Below, one piece after another: positions 47,725-56,540 of a stretch of DNA of 64,000 nt. Where the stretch lies: assembly GCF_014281965.1 (NCBI RefSeq), contig NZ_JACFTB010000001.1, forward strand, positions 868,001 to 932,000. The letters run 5' to 3'. The notes beneath the pieces were generated by a model. The model searched no databases, had not been told where the DNA came from, and saw only the letters and a program-made list of their open reading frames with translations. Positions within the stretch are counted from its first letter, which is position 1. The number at the start of each line of letters is the position of its first letter. Both the position numbers and the translations under genes were made by a program. Source of the DNA: Rhodococcus sp. BP22. Its GTDB lineage: Bacteria > Actinomycetota > Actinomycetes > Mycobacteriales > Mycobacteriaceae.

Positions 47725-47838
47725 TTATCCCTGACGCTGCTTGTGACGCAGGTTGTCGCAGATCACCATGACTCGCCCGTTACGGCGGATCACCTTGCAT
47801 TTTTCGCAGATCTTCTTGACGCTCGGCTGAACCTTCAC
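47725..47838 (-). CDS. rpmJ: 50S ribosomal protein L36 (zinc-binding type)
   Basis: 37 residues from the GTG at 47838 with AGGAG about ten bases upstream. The protein is [20 protein letters not shown] followed by a segment with the third zinc cysteine (VMVICDN) and the histidine of LRHKQRQG. The intact C-x2-C-x12-C-x4-H set marks the zinc-containing form, which zinc-limited bacteria replace with a Cys-lacking paralogue. The longer open frame upstream is a shadow. It lies 106 bp after infA. Confidence 0.96.
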   Translation of the reverse strand: MKVQPSVKKICEKCKVIRRNGRVMVICDNLRHKQRQG

Positions 47839-47944
47839 GTCGTTGATCTCCTGTGTGTAGCTCGTGCGCATCGGCCCGTTCACGAAGAACGAATCAACAC
47901 GTTCGAGCATGGTTCTCTTCGACCGGACCTGGCCGAAGAAGCTC

Positions 47945-48166
47945 TTACTTGTAGCGGTAAACGATGCGCCCACGCGTGAGGTCATATGGAGAGAGCTCCA
48001 CTACGACGCGATCCTCGGGAAGGATACGGATGTAGTGCTGCCGCATCTTCCCACTGATGTGAGCGAGTACCTTGTGGCCGTTTTCGAGCTCGATGCGAAA
48101 CATCGCATTGGGCAAGGGTTCGACAACTCGGCCCTCTACCTCGATGGCGCCGTCTTTCTTTGCCAT
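47945..48166 (-). CDS. infA: Translation initiation factor IF-1
   Basis: 73 residues from ATG 48166, directly behind GGAGGAT. It is a single OB-fold: [40 protein letters not shown] and [20 protein letters not shown], with an RGRIVYRYK end. It binds the A site during initiation. It is nearly identical to mycobacterial IF-1 as I recall it. It is the first gene of the unit leading into rpmJ and the alpha operon. Confidence 0.98.
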   Translation of the reverse strand: MAKKDGAIEVEGRVVEPLPNAMFRIELENGHKVLAHISGKMRQHYIRILPEDRVVVELSPYDLTRGRIVYRYK

Positions 48167-48580
48167 ATCCTCCGCGATCCTGGCTTTGTACACCTGGTTG
48201 ATTGCATATGTGATTCGTTTACCGTGATGCTCACGCCGCCGCTCAGCCGAGGCTGGCAACTTCAACTTTCAGAACCGCAACATCCATTGCACGAGCAGCA
48301 ATTTCTATTGTCTGAGCTGGCAGTATCAGCCGGTTGACCGCTAGCCAACTTACGTAGGCATGCGAGCAACCAGCGCGCATGGCGCACCGTCGACCTATGT
48401 TACCGGCAAACCCTCACCAGGCCAAATGAGGTCATCCGTAAGTGAGCGAAAGAGGCGGAGATTCGTCCGAATTGGCCTTGATGCGCCGCACCCGAAGCAG
48501 CACAGAAATGAGACGCCTGTCACCCGAGATCAGGTCGGCAAACGCTCACGGACACACTGCTACGCGGCGGCCGAAGCAAT
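48167..48580. other. Intergenic region infA / map
   Basis: About 410 bp upstream of infA and downstream of map, both on the minus strand. It should contain the infA promoter and the end of the adk-map transcript. I see no clean terminator hairpin and no confident -35/-10 pair, and the short open frames show no family features. Confidence 0.5.
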
Positions 48581-49375
48581 TCAGGGGCGCAGAGTCAGGA
48601 TCCGGGGACCGTCGTCCGTGACCGCAACGGTGTGCTCCCAATGCGCCGCCCGCGAGCCGTCAGTTGTCACCACGGTCCACTCATCGGACAGGATCTCGGT
48701 CTCGTAGGTACCGAGTGTGAGCATCGGCTCGATTGCCAACGTCGATCCCACGACCAGTTCAGGCCCCTTGCCCGGAGCGCCCTCGTTCGCAAGGAACGGG
48801 TCCATGTGCATTTCACGTCCGATGCCGTGACCGCCGTAACCGTCGACAATTCCGTAAGCGCGACCGTGAGCCTTTTCCGCCGCGCGTGTTCCGTTTTCGA
48901 TAGCGTGCGAAATGTCGGTGAGCCGATTTCCTGGGAGCATCGCTGCGATTCCAGCTTCCATCGACAGCCGCGTCGCTTCGCTGAGCAAAGCGTCGGCCTC
49001 GATGAGGTCTCCGATTCCGAACGTCCACGCCGAGTCGCCGTGCCAACCATCGAGAACTGCACCGCAGTCGATCGAGACCAGATCTCCGACGACGAGGATC
49101 TCCTCGGCCGACGGGATTCCGTGCACAACTCGGTCGTTGACGGACGAGCAGATACTTCCGGTAAACCCGTGATACCCCAGGAAGGAAGGGACCGCACCGG
49201 CGTCACGAATGACAGCCTCGGCCACCTTGTCCAATTCGAGGGTCGACACTCCCGGCTTGGCCGCATTCCGCACGGCTACCAACGCTGAACCGACGATCGC
49301 GCCTGCTGCAGCCATGGCGTCCAACTCGCCCGCGCTGCGGAACGGAACTACCTTACGTTTACGACCGAAAGCCAT
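48581..49375 (-). CDS. map: Methionine aminopeptidase, type I
   Basis: 264 residues. It removes N-terminal methionine from nascent proteins. Metal-ligand segments are visible: [20 protein letters not shown] (two Asp), [13 protein letters not shown] (His), AIEPMLTLG (Glu) and a final [14 protein letters not shown] (Glu). The N-terminus lacks the long SH3-binding extension of the second actinobacterial MetAP, so this is the short MapA type. Its ATG shares a base with the adk stop (TGATG). The adjacency secY-adk-map is conserved widely. Confidence 0.96.
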   Translation of the reverse strand: MAFGRKRKVVPFRSAGELDAMAAAGAIVGSALVAVRNAAKPGVSTLELDKVAEAVIRDAGAVPSFLGYHGFTGSICSSVNDRVVHGIPSAEEILVVGDLVSIDCGAVLDGWHGDSAWTFGIGDLIEADALLSEATRLSMEAGIAAMLPGNRLTDISHAIENGTRAAEKAHGRAYGIVDGYGGHGIGREMHMDPFLANEGAPGKGPELVVGSTLAIEPMLTLGTYETEILSDEWTVVTTDGSRAAHWEHTVAVTDDGPRILTLRP

Positions 49376-49929
49376 CAGTTGTCGAGATCCTCGATCGCCT
49401 TCAACGCGCGAGCGCTGACTTCTTCGACCTCACCAATTGCATCGACGGTGAGGATCCGGTCCTTGTAGTAGTCGAGCAGCGGCGCCGTCTCATCGCGGTA
49501 GACCTTGAGCCGGTTGCGGATGACGTCCTCTTTGTCGTCGGCGCGCCCACGGGAGAGCATGCGAGCGACCACGACGTCTTCGTCGACGATGAACGACAAC
49601 ACACCATCGAGCTTCGCACCCATATCGGCAAGGATGGTCACGAGCGACTCTGCTTGACCCACCGAGCGCGGAAATCCGTCGAGGAGAAAGCCGTTGACGG
49701 CGTCCGGTTCCGCCAAGCGGCTACGAACCATGTCGACGGTCAGTTCGCTCGGTACGAGATCTCCGGCATCGAGGTATTTCTTCGCCTCGATGCCGAGGGC
49801 GGTCTTCTCGCCGATGTTCGCGCGAAAGAGATCGCCGGTCGAGATGTGCGGTACACCCAGCTTCTCGGACAGGATCTCGGCTTGGGTGCCCTTGCCGGCA
49901 CCGGGAGGACCAAGAAGAACAAGTCTCAC
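49375..49929 (-). CDS. adk: Adenylate kinase (short form)
   Basis: 184 residues: P-loop [23 protein letters not shown]-binding [29 protein letters not shown] and the short LID around [18 protein letters not shown]. The zinc-binding LID insertion of the long form is absent, as in M. tuberculosis Adk. GTG 49929 overlaps the secY stop (GTGA). It balances adenine nucleotides. Confidence 0.97.
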   Translation of the reverse strand: MRLVLLGPPGAGKGTQAEILSEKLGVPHISTGDLFRANIGEKTALGIEAKKYLDAGDLVPSELTVDMVRSRLAEPDAVNGFLLDGFPRSVGQAESLVTILADMGAKLDGVLSFIVDEDVVVARMLSRGRADDKEDVIRNRLKVYRDETAPLLDYYKDRILTVDAIGEVEEVSARALKAIEDLDN

Positions 49930-51248
49930 TTGAGGAACCCTTCGTAGTTGCGCTGCATCAGCTGACTTTCGATCTGCTTCACGGTATCGAGGCCGACGCT
50001 GACCATGATCAGCACAGCGGTGCCACCGAACGGCAGGTTTTGTGCGCCGCCGGAGCTCCCGATGTCGAGGAACAGGTTGGGCAGAACGGCAATGGTGCCC
50101 AGATAGATAGCGCCCGGCAACGTGATGCGGCTGAGCACATAGTTCAGGTAGTCGGCGGTCGGCTTACCCGGTCGGATACCCGGGATGAAACCACCGAACT
50201 TCTTCATCTCATCGGCACGTTCCTCTGGGTTGAACGTGATCGCGACGTAGAAGTAAGTGAAGAAGACGATGAGTCCGAAGTAGATGGCAATGTAAACCGG
50301 ATTAGCCGGGTTTACCAGGTACTCGTTGATGATTCGCTGCCACCAGCTCGGGTCCGTCGCTGTACTGGCGGAGGTGAGCTGTGCGATCAGGTTGGGCAGG
50401 TACAGCAGCGAGGACGCGAAGATCACCGGGATGACACCGGCCTGGTTGACCTTCAGCGGAAGATATGTCGATGATCCGCCGTACATCTTTCGGCCGACCA
50501 TCCGCTTGGCGTATTGGACCGGAATTCGACGCTGCCCCTGCTCGACGAACACAACGCCGGCGATGATGAGTAGTGCTGCAACGCACACCAGACCGAATAC
50601 GAGCCCTCCGCGGCTGTCCAGGATGGACTTGCCTTCGGACGGGATGCGCGAGGCGATGCCTGCGAAGATCAGGAGCGACATGCCGTTTCCGACTCCGCGC
50701 TCGGTGATGACCTCGCCGAACCACATCACCACTGCAGCACCTGCGGTCATGACGAGGACGATGATGATCAGACCGAAAATGCTTTGGTCGGCAATGATGT
50801 CCTGTTGACAGCCCTGGAGTAGTTGGCCGCGGGACGCGAGTGCCACCAGACCGGTCGCCTGCAGAATCGCCAAAGCGATCGACAGGTAACGCGTGTACTG
50901 GGTCATCTTCGCCTGGCCCGACTGGCCTTCCTTGCGGAGTTCCTCGAACTTGGGGATGACGACGGTCAACAACTGCACGATGATGCTCGCCGTGATGTAC
51001 GGCATGATGCCGATCGCAAACACGGACAGCTGTAGCAGCGCGCCACCGGAGAACAGGTTGATCAGCGAGTAGATACCGGCTTGATCGCCGCCTGATACCT
51101 CATCGATGCACGCCTTGACGTTGGCGTAATCCACGCCTGGGGATGGGAGCGTAGCGCCGAAGCGATACAGGGCAACCAACCCGAGGGTGAAAAGGATCTT
51201 CCGTCTCAGGTCAGGAGTCCTGAGGGCCGACACGAAGGCGGAAAGCAA
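49926..51248 (-). CDS. secY: Preprotein translocase subunit SecY
   Basis: 440 residues from the TTG at 51248, four to five bases behind AGGAGG; the reading frame is open upstream but the start [20 protein letters not shown] matches the family. Ten transmembrane helices are expected. Cytoplasmic loops include [20 protein letters not shown] and [20 protein letters not shown], and the plug region follows the first helix. It forms the Sec channel with SecE and SecG. It heads secY-adk-map and is separated from rplO by a hairpin, so it likely has its own promoter within 51249-51460. Confidence 0.97.
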   Translation of the reverse strand: MLSAFVSALRTPDLRRKILFTLGLVALYRFGATLPSPGVDYANVKACIDEVSGGDQAGIYSLINLFSGGALLQLSVFAIGIMPYITASIIVQLLTVVIPKFEELRKEGQSGQAKMTQYTRYLSIALAILQATGLVALASRGQLLQGCQQDIIADQSIFGLIIIVLVMTAGAAVVMWFGEVITERGVGNGMSLLIFAGIASRIPSEGKSILDSRGGLVFGLVCVAALLIIAGVVFVEQGQRRIPVQYAKRMVGRKMYGGSSTYLPLKVNQAGVIPVIFASSLLYLPNLIAQLTSASTATDPSWWQRIINEYLVNPANPVYIAIYFGLIVFFTYFYVAITFNPEERADEMKKFGGFIPGIRPGKPTADYLNYVLSRITLPGAIYLGTIAVLPNLFLDIGSSGGAQNLPFGGTAVLIMVSVGLDTVKQIESQLMQRNYEGFLK

Positions 51249-51460
51249 AGATCCTCCTGGCACGACTGCGTTGGTGGTCGGTGTCTGCGGAGCCGTTACC
51301 GGCCTCGGCGACACTCGACCATGGACTGCGAACAATATGTATCGTCCGCATGGAAAAGCACTTGCGTGAACTCTAGAACTCTAACAGTGTGCAGCAGTCG
51401 ACCTGTCGGTCAGTCGCCGCCCTACCCGGCCGGACTATGTAGAGATGCCGGTGAGGCAGC

Positions 51461-51505
51461 GATGGCCGCAGCGTTGGCCCGTTAAGGCTTGTCGCTGCGG
51501 CCATC
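51461..51505 (-). terminator. Hairpin T6 between rplO and secY
   Basis: A 13-bp perfect stem (51461-51473, GATGGCCGCAGCG, with 51493-51505) with a 19-nt loop, 39 nt beyond the rplO stop. There is no strong U run. It probably ends the spc operon. The rest of 51249-51543 contains an extended -10-like TGTTAGAGT on the minus strand near 51380 but no matching -35. Confidence 0.65.
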
Positions 51506-51543
51506 GACACACGATGAGCTCACTCGACCAAAGTCGAATGTGG

Positions 51544-51987
51544 CTAGACCTCGGTTACAGAACCGCCGGCTGCGGCGATCTTTTCCTTGGCCGAACCAGT
51601 GAACTTGTTGGCGGAGATATCGACCTTGACCGATATCTTGCCGTCGCCGAGCACCTTGACGGGCTCGTTCTTGCGGACTGCACCCTTGGCGATCAAGTCA
51701 GCAAGGCTGACCTGGCCACCTTCGGGGAAGAGCCGCTCGATGTCGCGAAGGTTCACAACCTGAAACACGACGCGGTTGGGGTTGGTGAACCCCTTGAGCT
51801 TCGGAAGCCGCATCTGGAGAGGCATCTGCCCACCCTCGAAGCGTGCCGGCACGTTCTTGCGAGCGCCGGTTCCCTTGGTACCGCGACCTGCGGTCTTACC
51901 GCGCTTGCCACCTTCACCACGGCCGACGCGAATCTTCGTCGACTTGGATCCGGGCGCTGGGCGCAGATGATGGAGTTTGATGGTCAT
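51544..51987 (-). CDS. rplO: 50S ribosomal protein L15
   Basis: 147 residues: [20 protein letters not shown], the glycine/lysine-rich [39 protein letters not shown], and a globular C-terminal half ending in [14 protein letters not shown]. It is a late-assembly 23S-binding protein. It is 2 bp after rpmD and the last gene of the spc operon before hairpin T6. Confidence 0.97.
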   Translation of the reverse strand: MTIKLHHLRPAPGSKSTKIRVGRGEGGKRGKTAGRGTKGTGARKNVPARFEGGQMPLQMRLPKLKGFTNPNRVVFQVVNLRDIERLFPEGGQVSLADLIAKGAVRKNEPVKVLGDGKISVKVDISANKFTGSAKEKIAAAGGSVTEV

Positions 51988-51989
51988 GG

Positions 51990-52169
51990 TTAGACCTCCT
52001 CAACTGTTACGAGGTGGCGCACCTTGTTGACCAGACCGCGATTTTGCGAGTTGTCCTCGCGGAGGACCGTCTGGCGAATGCCTTTGAGTCCGAGAGTCCG
52101 CAAGGTGTCACGCTGTGTTCCGCGCTGGCCGATGGTGCTTCTGATCTGGGTCACCTTGAGCTGAGCCAT
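51990..52169 (-). CDS. rpmD: 50S ribosomal protein L30
   Basis: A short gene of 59 codons. It starts at ATG 52169, sharing a base with the rpsE stop (TAATG), and ends with TAA at 51990. The translation begins [20 protein letters not shown] and continues [15 protein letters not shown], ending [13 protein letters not shown], the complete L30 signature. Order rpsE-rpmD-rplO is canonical. Confidence 0.97.
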   Translation of the reverse strand: MAQLKVTQIRSTIGQRGTQRDTLRTLGLKGIRQTVLREDNSQNRGLVNKVRHLVTVEEV

Positions 52170-52840
52170 TACTTGACCGCTCCTGCCTGTGCACGTGCAC
52201 GCAGCATTCCGGCGGGTGCAACCTCTTCGAGGGTCAGACCGCGGCGAGCCGCGACTTCCTCGGGACGCTGCAGACCCTTGAGTGCTGCGACGGTGGCATG
52301 CACGACGTTGATGGCGTTGTCGCTACCGAGCGACTTCGACAGCACGTCGCGGATCCCAGCGCACTCCAGCACGGCACGGACAGCACCACCGGCGATGACG
52401 CCGGTACCGGGGCTGGCCGGACGCAACATGACGACGCCTGCTGCCGCTTCACCCTGGATCGGGTGCGTGATGGTGCCAGCGATCATAGGAACGCGGAAGA
52501 AACTCTTGCGAGCTTCCTCGACACCCTTCTGGATTGCTGCAGGAACTTCCTTGGCCTTGCCGTAGCCGACGCCGACCAAACCGTTGCCGTCTCCGACGAT
52601 GACGAGGGCGGTGAAGCTGAAGCGACGACCACCCTTGACCACCTTGGAGACGCGGTTGATGGCAACCACGCGCTCGATGAAGTTCGACTTGTCGGCAGCG
52701 TTTCCGCCACGCGAGTTGTCGCGACGGTCACGACCACCGCGATTGTCACCGCGCTGGCTGTTGTCACCGCCGGCTGCGTTCGGGCCACTGTTCTGTCCGG
52801 CGGGGCCGCTTCCGCCGTCACGCCGTTGACGTCCCGGCAT
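52169..52840 (-). CDS. rpsE: 30S ribosomal protein S5
   Basis: 223 residues. The core contains [40 protein letters not shown] and [20 protein letters not shown], the S5 double-stranded RNA-binding and fidelity regions. About 50 extra N-terminal residues are Gly/Arg/Asn/Asp-rich ([19 protein letters not shown]), resembling an RGG-type disordered tail, also seen in mycobacterial S5. The ATG at 52840 follows AAGGACAG. Confidence 0.97.
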   Translation of the reverse strand: MPGRQRRDGGSGPAGQNSGPNAAGGDNSQRGDNRGGRDRRDNSRGGNAADKSNFIERVVAINRVSKVVKGGRRFSFTALVIVGDGNGLVGVGYGKAKEVPAAIQKGVEEARKSFFRVPMIAGTITHPIQGEAAAGVVMLRPASPGTGVIAGGAVRAVLECAGIRDVLSKSLGSDNAINVVHATVAALKGLQRPEEVAARRGLTLEEVAPAGMLRARAQAGAVK

Positions 52841-52874
52841 CAGGCTGTCCTTCCGTTTTCGGTCATTGTCATCA

Positions 52875-53291
52875 TCAGAACGTCAACCCGCCTTCGCGAG
52901 CTGCTTCTGCCAGAGCCGCGATGCGGCCGCTGTAGCTGTTTCCGCCGCGGTCGAATACGACAGCGTCGATTCCAGCAGCCTTCGCACGGCTGGCGATGAG
53001 CTCGCCCACCTTGGCGCTGACGGCCTTCTTGTCGCCATCGAGTGCACGCACGTCGGCTTCGATGCTCGAGGCGCTCGCGAGCGTACGGCCCGCAAGATCG
53101 TCGACCAGCTGGACGTGAATGTGACGCGAAGAACGGTTGACGACCAAGCGGGGACGCTCGGGCGTTCCGGAGATCTTCTTCCGAAGGCGGAAATGACGGC
53201 GTGCCTTCGACAGGCGACGCTTCGTCGACACGTCCGTGCCGCGCGGAGTGCGCTTCACGACGTTCGCTTTGTCTGCTGTTTGCTGGCTCAT
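52875..53291 (-). CDS. rplR: 50S ribosomal protein L18
   Basis: 138 residues from ATG 53291, one base after the rplF stop. It binds 5S rRNA. Landmarks are [60 protein letters not shown] and a C-terminal GLTF. The N-terminal 20 or so residues are an unusual charged leader before TKRRLS. Confidence 0.97.
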   Translation of the reverse strand: MSQQTADKANVVKRTPRGTDVSTKRRLSKARRHFRLRKKISGTPERPRLVVNRSSRHIHVQLVDDLAGRTLASASSIEADVRALDGDKKAVSAKVGELIASRAKAAGIDAVVFDRGGNSYSGRIAALAEAAREGGLTF

Positions 53292-53292
53292 A

Positions 53293-53832
53293 TCACTTAC
53301 CCGTCTTCCCGACCTTGCGGCGGATAACTTCACCCTCGTAGCGGATGCCCTTACCCTTGTACGGGTCGGGGCGCCGCAGACGACGGACGTTGGCCGCGAT
53401 CTGGCCGACCTTCTGCTTATCGATGCCGATGATGGTGAATCGCGTAGGCGACTCGACCGTGAACGTGATGCCCTCAGGTGCTTCGATCAGCACGGGGTGG
53501 CTGTAACCGAGCGCGAACTCGAGGTCCTTGCCCTTCACCACAACGCGGTAACCGACGCCGTGGATCTCCATCTTGGTGGTGTAACCGTTGGTGACACCGG
53601 TGATGAGGTTTGCGACTAGCGTGCGCGAGAGGCCATGCAGCGAGCGACTACGACGATCGTCGTCCGGACGGGTGACAGCGAGAGTGCCATCTTCCGACCG
53701 AGCAATTTGAATGGGTTCGGCGATCGTCAACTCGAGGGCACCCTTGGGGCCCTTGACCGCGATGTTCTGCCCGTCGATCGTGATGTCAACGCCCGCGGGG
53801 ACCGTGACCGGCAATTTTCCAATACGTGACAT
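53293..53832 (-). CDS. rplF: 50S ribosomal protein L6
   Basis: 179 residues from ATG 53832: [52 protein letters not shown] and the C-terminal 23S-contacting [20 protein letters not shown]. The frame is open well upstream across rpsH, but that is shadow. It lies near the GTPase-associated centre. It is 14 bp after rpsH. Confidence 0.98.
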   Translation of the reverse strand: MSRIGKLPVTVPAGVDITIDGQNIAVKGPKGALELTIAEPIQIARSEDGTLAVTRPDDDRRSRSLHGLSRTLVANLITGVTNGYTTKMEIHGVGYRVVVKGKDLEFALGYSHPVLIEAPEGITFTVESPTRFTIIGIDKQKVGQIAANVRRLRRPDPYKGKGIRYEGEVIRRKVGKTGK

Positions 53833-53846
53833 GGTGGTGGCCTCCC

Positions 53847-54245
53847 CTACCAGACGTAGGCGAGGACTTCTCCGCCCACACCCTGCTTGGCCGCCTGACG
53901 CTCCGTGAGCAAGCCTGTGGACGTGGAGATGATCGCCACGCCCAGGCCGCCGAGAACCTTGGGCAGATTGGTGGATTTTGCGTATACGCGAAGACCGGGC
54001 TTCGAGATACGACGGATGCCTGCGAGGCTGCGCTCGCGGCTGGGTCCGTATTTGAGGTCGACGATGAGGGTCTTGCCCACCTCGGCGTCCTCGGTGCGGA
54101 AATCTGCGATGTAGCCCTCGCGCTTGAGGATGTCGGCGATATTCGCCTTCAACTTCGAGTGGGGAAGCTTCACCTCGTCGTGGTACGCCGAATTGGCGTT
54201 GCGCAGACGGGTCAAGAAGTCTGCAATTGGATCGGTCATCGTCAT
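53847..54245 (-). CDS. rpsH: 30S ribosomal protein S8
   Basis: 132 residues: [60 protein letters not shown] and [17 protein letters not shown], with the GGEVLAYVW end. It is the first gene after a 594-bp gap that separates it from rpsN. That gap holds a proposed promoter, a structured leader and a tandem repeat, so the spc operon is split here into rplN-rplX-rplE-rpsN and rpsH onward. Confidence 0.98.
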   Translation of the reverse strand: MTMTDPIADFLTRLRNANSAYHDEVKLPHSKLKANIADILKREGYIADFRTEDAEVGKTLIVDLKYGPSRERSLAGIRRISKPGLRVYAKSTNLPKVLGGLGVAIISTSTGLLTERQAAKQGVGGEVLAYVW

Positions 54246-54356
54246 GGTGTGACCTGTGCACCTTTCTCGTAGCGGTTCCCATGCAGCACGCGCGAGCTGG
54301 TGCCCCGTACAGGGCCTGACTCGTCACATCGTGGGCCTACAGCGAAGTGAACATGT

Positions 54357-54417
54357 CCTGACCGACTGTTGCCGGTCAGGGGTTGCGCTCCTGGCAATGC
54401 ATCGCTGCACTGCCAGG
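54357..54417 (-). promoter_or_regulatory. Structured 5' leader of rpsH operon
   Basis: Two hairpins lie in the proposed 255-nt leader. One is 8 bp (54357-54364 with 54373-54380, CCTGACCG arms). The other is 7 bp (54390-54396 with 54411-54417, CCTGGCA arms). Such a leader could bind a ribosomal protein for feedback control. The specific ligand, for example S8, is a guess. Confidence 0.35.
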
Positions 54418-54509
54418 TGTCACGAGCTTCCGTGTAGGAGAACTCGAGGTTTGCGTTCGATATTGCAAGAACTCGCGTGCAGGCACGACGAAGCCCGGGC
54501 AACCGCTCT

Positions 54510-54537
54510 AGTGTAGGGAACCGGTCGCCATTCTCAA
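54510..54537 (-). promoter_or_regulatory. Candidate promoter of rpsH operon
   Basis: On the minus strand TTGAGA (54532-54537) and TACACT (54510-54515) are 16 bp apart. Just downstream of the -10 is CGGTTGCCCGGG (54494-54505), nearly the same sequence found at the same place below the rplN promoter. The predicted start is near 54503, leaving a leader of about 255 nt. Confidence 0.55.
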
Positions 54538-54634
54538 AATCGGTCGTGGTACGGGACTCGAGGACACCGGGCGAGATCGATCCGGAAGGCACGGCAAGTT
54601 CATCGGTCCCATGCGGCCTCTTCGCCGGAGCCGA

Positions 54635-54754
54635 AGGCGTCAGTACGGTCTGAGCCGGAGGCGTCAGTACGGTCATGGCCGGAGGCGTCAGTACGGTCAT
54701 GGCCGGAGGCGTCAGTACGGTCATGGCCGGAGGCGTCAGTACGGTCGTGGCCGG
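54635..54754. repeat. 24-bp tandem repeat, five copies
   Basis: Five head-to-tail copies start at 54635, 54659, 54683, 54707 and 54731. The constant part is AGGCGTCAGTACGGTC. The last eight bases are TGAGCCGG in copy 1, ATGGCCGG in copies 2-4 and GTGGCCGG in copy 5. As 24 is a multiple of three, open frames run through it on both strands, but none is convincing. It lies upstream of the rpsH promoter and close to terminator T7. Confidence 0.95.
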
Positions 54755-54770
54755 ATTCACATACAACAAA

Positions 54771-54806
54771 ACGAGCGTGGGTCCCAGTTCAGGGACCCAC
54801 GCTCGT
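54771..54806 (-). terminator. Terminator T7 after rpsN
   Basis: A perfect 15-bp stem (54771-54785, ACGAGCGTGGGTCCC, with 54792-54806) and a 6-nt loop, followed on the minus strand by TTTTGTTGT. It ends the rplN-rplX-rplE-rpsN transcript. Confidence 0.92.
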
Positions 54807-54839
54807 CAGCGTGGTGCGATGAGGCCCGAGGGCCTCAGA

Positions 54840-55025
54840 TCACCAGGAGCTCTTGCGGACGCCGGGAAGTTCTCCAGCGTGTGCCATCTCGCGAACACAG
54901 ATTCGGCACAGGCCGAACTTGCGGAATACTGCGCGGGGACGGCCGCAGCGGTTGCAACGTGTGTAACCTTGCACCGCGAACTTCGGCTTCTTGTTGGCCT
55001 TGTTGACCAATGCCTTCTTCGCCAT
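54840..55025 (-). CDS. rpsZ: 30S ribosomal protein S14, type Z
   Basis: 61 residues from ATG 55025: [20 protein letters not shown], then a zinc ribbon with CNRCG and CRIC pairs, ending [10 protein letters not shown]. The four cysteines mark the zinc-containing short S14; a cysteine-less longer S14 is often encoded elsewhere for zinc limitation. It is the last gene before terminator T7, 4 bp after rplE. Confidence 0.97.
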   Translation of the reverse strand: MAKKALVNKANKKPKFAVQGYTRCNRCGRPRAVFRKFGLCRICVREMAHAGELPGVRKSSW

Positions 55026-55029
55026 GGAC

Positions 55030-55602
55030 TCAGTTCTCCTTGAACGGGAAGCCGAGGTGCTTGAGCAACGCACGGCCTTCTTCGTTGTTGGTTGCGGTGG
55101 TCACCACGGTGATGTCCATGCCGCGCGGACGATCGATCTGGTCCACGTCGATCTCATGGAACATCGACTGCTCGTTGAGGCCGAACGTGTAGTTTCCGTT
55201 GCCGTCGAACTGCGTGCCGGAGAGGCCGCGGAAGTCCCTGATTCGGGGAAGGGCAATGGAGGTCAGCCGGTCCAGGAATTCCCACATGCGGTCGCCACGA
55301 AGTGTGACGCGGGCGCCGATGGGCATGCCTTCGCGGAGCTTGAACTGAGCGATGGACTTGCGAGCCTTGCGGATCTCCGGCTTCTGACCGGTGATCGCTG
55401 CGAGGTCGGCAACTGCACCGTTGATCAGCTTGGCGTCACGGGCGGCGTCGCCGACACCCATGTTGACGACGACCTTGACGACACCGGGGATCTGCATGAC
55501 GTTCTCGTATGCAAACTCGGTGTTCAGGGCGTCTTTGATCTCGGCGCGGTAGCGCGCCTTGAGGCGAGGCTGTACGCCCGCGGTGTTCTCAGTGGTAGTC
55601 AT
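55030..55602 (-). CDS. rplE: 50S ribosomal protein L5
   Basis: 190 residues from ATG 55602: the N-terminal [60 protein letters not shown] and [20 protein letters not shown]. It binds 5S rRNA and contacts P-site tRNA. The short N-terminal extension ([13 protein letters not shown]) is typical of actinobacteria. Its start is 1 bp after the rplX stop. Confidence 0.98.
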   Translation of the reverse strand: MTTTENTAGVQPRLKARYRAEIKDALNTEFAYENVMQIPGVVKVVVNMGVGDAARDAKLINGAVADLAAITGQKPEIRKARKSIAQFKLREGMPIGARVTLRGDRMWEFLDRLTSIALPRIRDFRGLSGTQFDGNGNYTFGLNEQSMFHEIDVDQIDRPRGMDITVVTTATNNEEGRALLKHLGFPFKEN

Positions 55603-55603
55603 C

Positions 55604-55921
55604 TCAGATGTCCTTCCCGTTTTTCCGGGAAATCCGAACGCGCTTGCCGGTCTCCTCGTCGGTCCGGTAACCCACACGCGTCGGGTTTCCGTCCGAATCG
55701 ACTACTGCAACGTTCGATACGTGGATCGGGGCTTCCTGCGTGACGATGCCGCCCGAAGACGCGCCACGCTGATTGGAAGAGACCGCAGTGTGCTTCTTGA
55801 TGCGGTTGACGCCCTCGACGAGAACCTTGTCATTGTCCGGGTAGGACTGAATGACCTTGCCCTTCGCACCCTTGTCTTTGCCTGCGATCACGAGAACGGT
55901 GTCGCCCTTGTGCACCTTCAT
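55604..55921 (-). CDS. rplX: 50S ribosomal protein L24
   Basis: 105 residues with the KOW motif [20 protein letters not shown] at the N-terminus, then [20 protein letters not shown] and a [19 protein letters not shown] segment. It initiates 50S assembly. The ATG at 55921 directly abuts the rplN stop at 55922. Confidence 0.98.
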   Translation of the reverse strand: MKVHKGDTVLVIAGKDKGAKGKVIQSYPDNDKVLVEGVNRIKKHTAVSSNQRGASSGGIVTQEAPIHVSNVAVVDSDGNPTRVGYRTDEETGKRVRISRKNGKDI

Positions 55922-56290
55922 TTACAGCACCTCCGGGGCGAGCGAAACGATCTTCATGAACTTCTTCTCACGCAGCTCGCGGCCGACTGGGCCGAAGATG
56001 CGGGTTCCACGAGGATCGTTGTCCGGCTTGATCAGCACGGCAGCGTTCTCGTCGAAACGGATGTACGAGCCATCCGGACGGCGACGCTCCTTGACGGTGC
56101 GGACGATGACGGCCTTGACGATCTCGCCCTTTTTGATGTTTCCACCGGGAATGGCATCTTTCACCGTAGCTACGATGATGTCGCCGATTCCGGCGTAGCG
56201 ACGTGACGAGCCACCGAGAACGCGGATGCAAAGGATTTCCTTCGCGCCCGTGTTGTCAGCGACGCGTACTCGCGACTCCTGCTGAATCAC
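55922..56290 (-). CDS. rplN: 50S ribosomal protein L14
   Basis: 122 residues from GTG 56290 with AGGAG upstream: [60 protein letters not shown], and a C-terminal [12 protein letters not shown]. It sits at a subunit bridge. In most bacteria rpsQ lies directly upstream; here a 5-kb module intervenes and rplN has its own candidate promoter. Confidence 0.98.
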   Translation of the reverse strand: MIQQESRVRVADNTGAKEILCIRVLGGSSRRYAGIGDIIVATVKDAIPGGNIKKGEIVKAVIVRTVKERRRPDGSYIRFDENAAVLIKPDNDPRGTRIFGPVGRELREKKFMKIVSLAPEVL

Positions 56291-56405
56291 TAACTTCTCC
56301 TAGACCTGGATTTGCTTACGCGGCGGATTTCCGTCCCGACGCGCGCGGTCGGCTGCAAGGGCGGCAGTGGCACGAAGACACACCGCTGCCCCAGGCAACC
56401 GGTCA

Positions 56406-56435
56406 AGTGTAGGGGAAGCAGCCGAAAGAGTCCAA
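56406..56435 (-). promoter_or_regulatory. Candidate promoter of rplN operon
   Basis: On the minus strand TTGGAC (56430-56435) and TACACT (56406-56411) are 18 bp apart. Downstream of the -10 lies CGGTTGCCTGGG (56390-56401), 11 of 12 bases identical to the rpsH counterpart. The predicted start near 56399 gives a leader of about 110 nt. Confidence 0.55.
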
Positions 56436-56540
56436 ATCGGTGAGTCCGAAAGTGGCGACTCGTTGCGCGAAGAGAAACGGACCACCGGTATGGTTTCGCG
56501 ATGTGTATGCGCATCGCGGGAGCGAACCGGTAACTGTGGC

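Noticed and set aside
53833-54327. N-terminal extension of rplF
   Set aside because: It is antisense-free but out of frame within rpsH, and L6 begins with MSRIGKLPV at 53832.
54635-54754. Possible CRISPR array
   Set aside because: The units are directly contiguous, with no unique spacers and no cas genes, so this is a simple tandem repeat.
54242-54769. 175-codon minus-strand frame containing the repeated TVLTPPAM peptide
   Set aside because: The repetition comes from the 24-bp tandem repeat staying open because 24 is divisible by three. The frame also crosses the proposed promoter and leader of rpsH.
54675-55043. 122-codon plus-strand frame with MAGGVSTV repeats
   Set aside because: Same tandem-repeat artefact; it then runs antisense to rpsZ.
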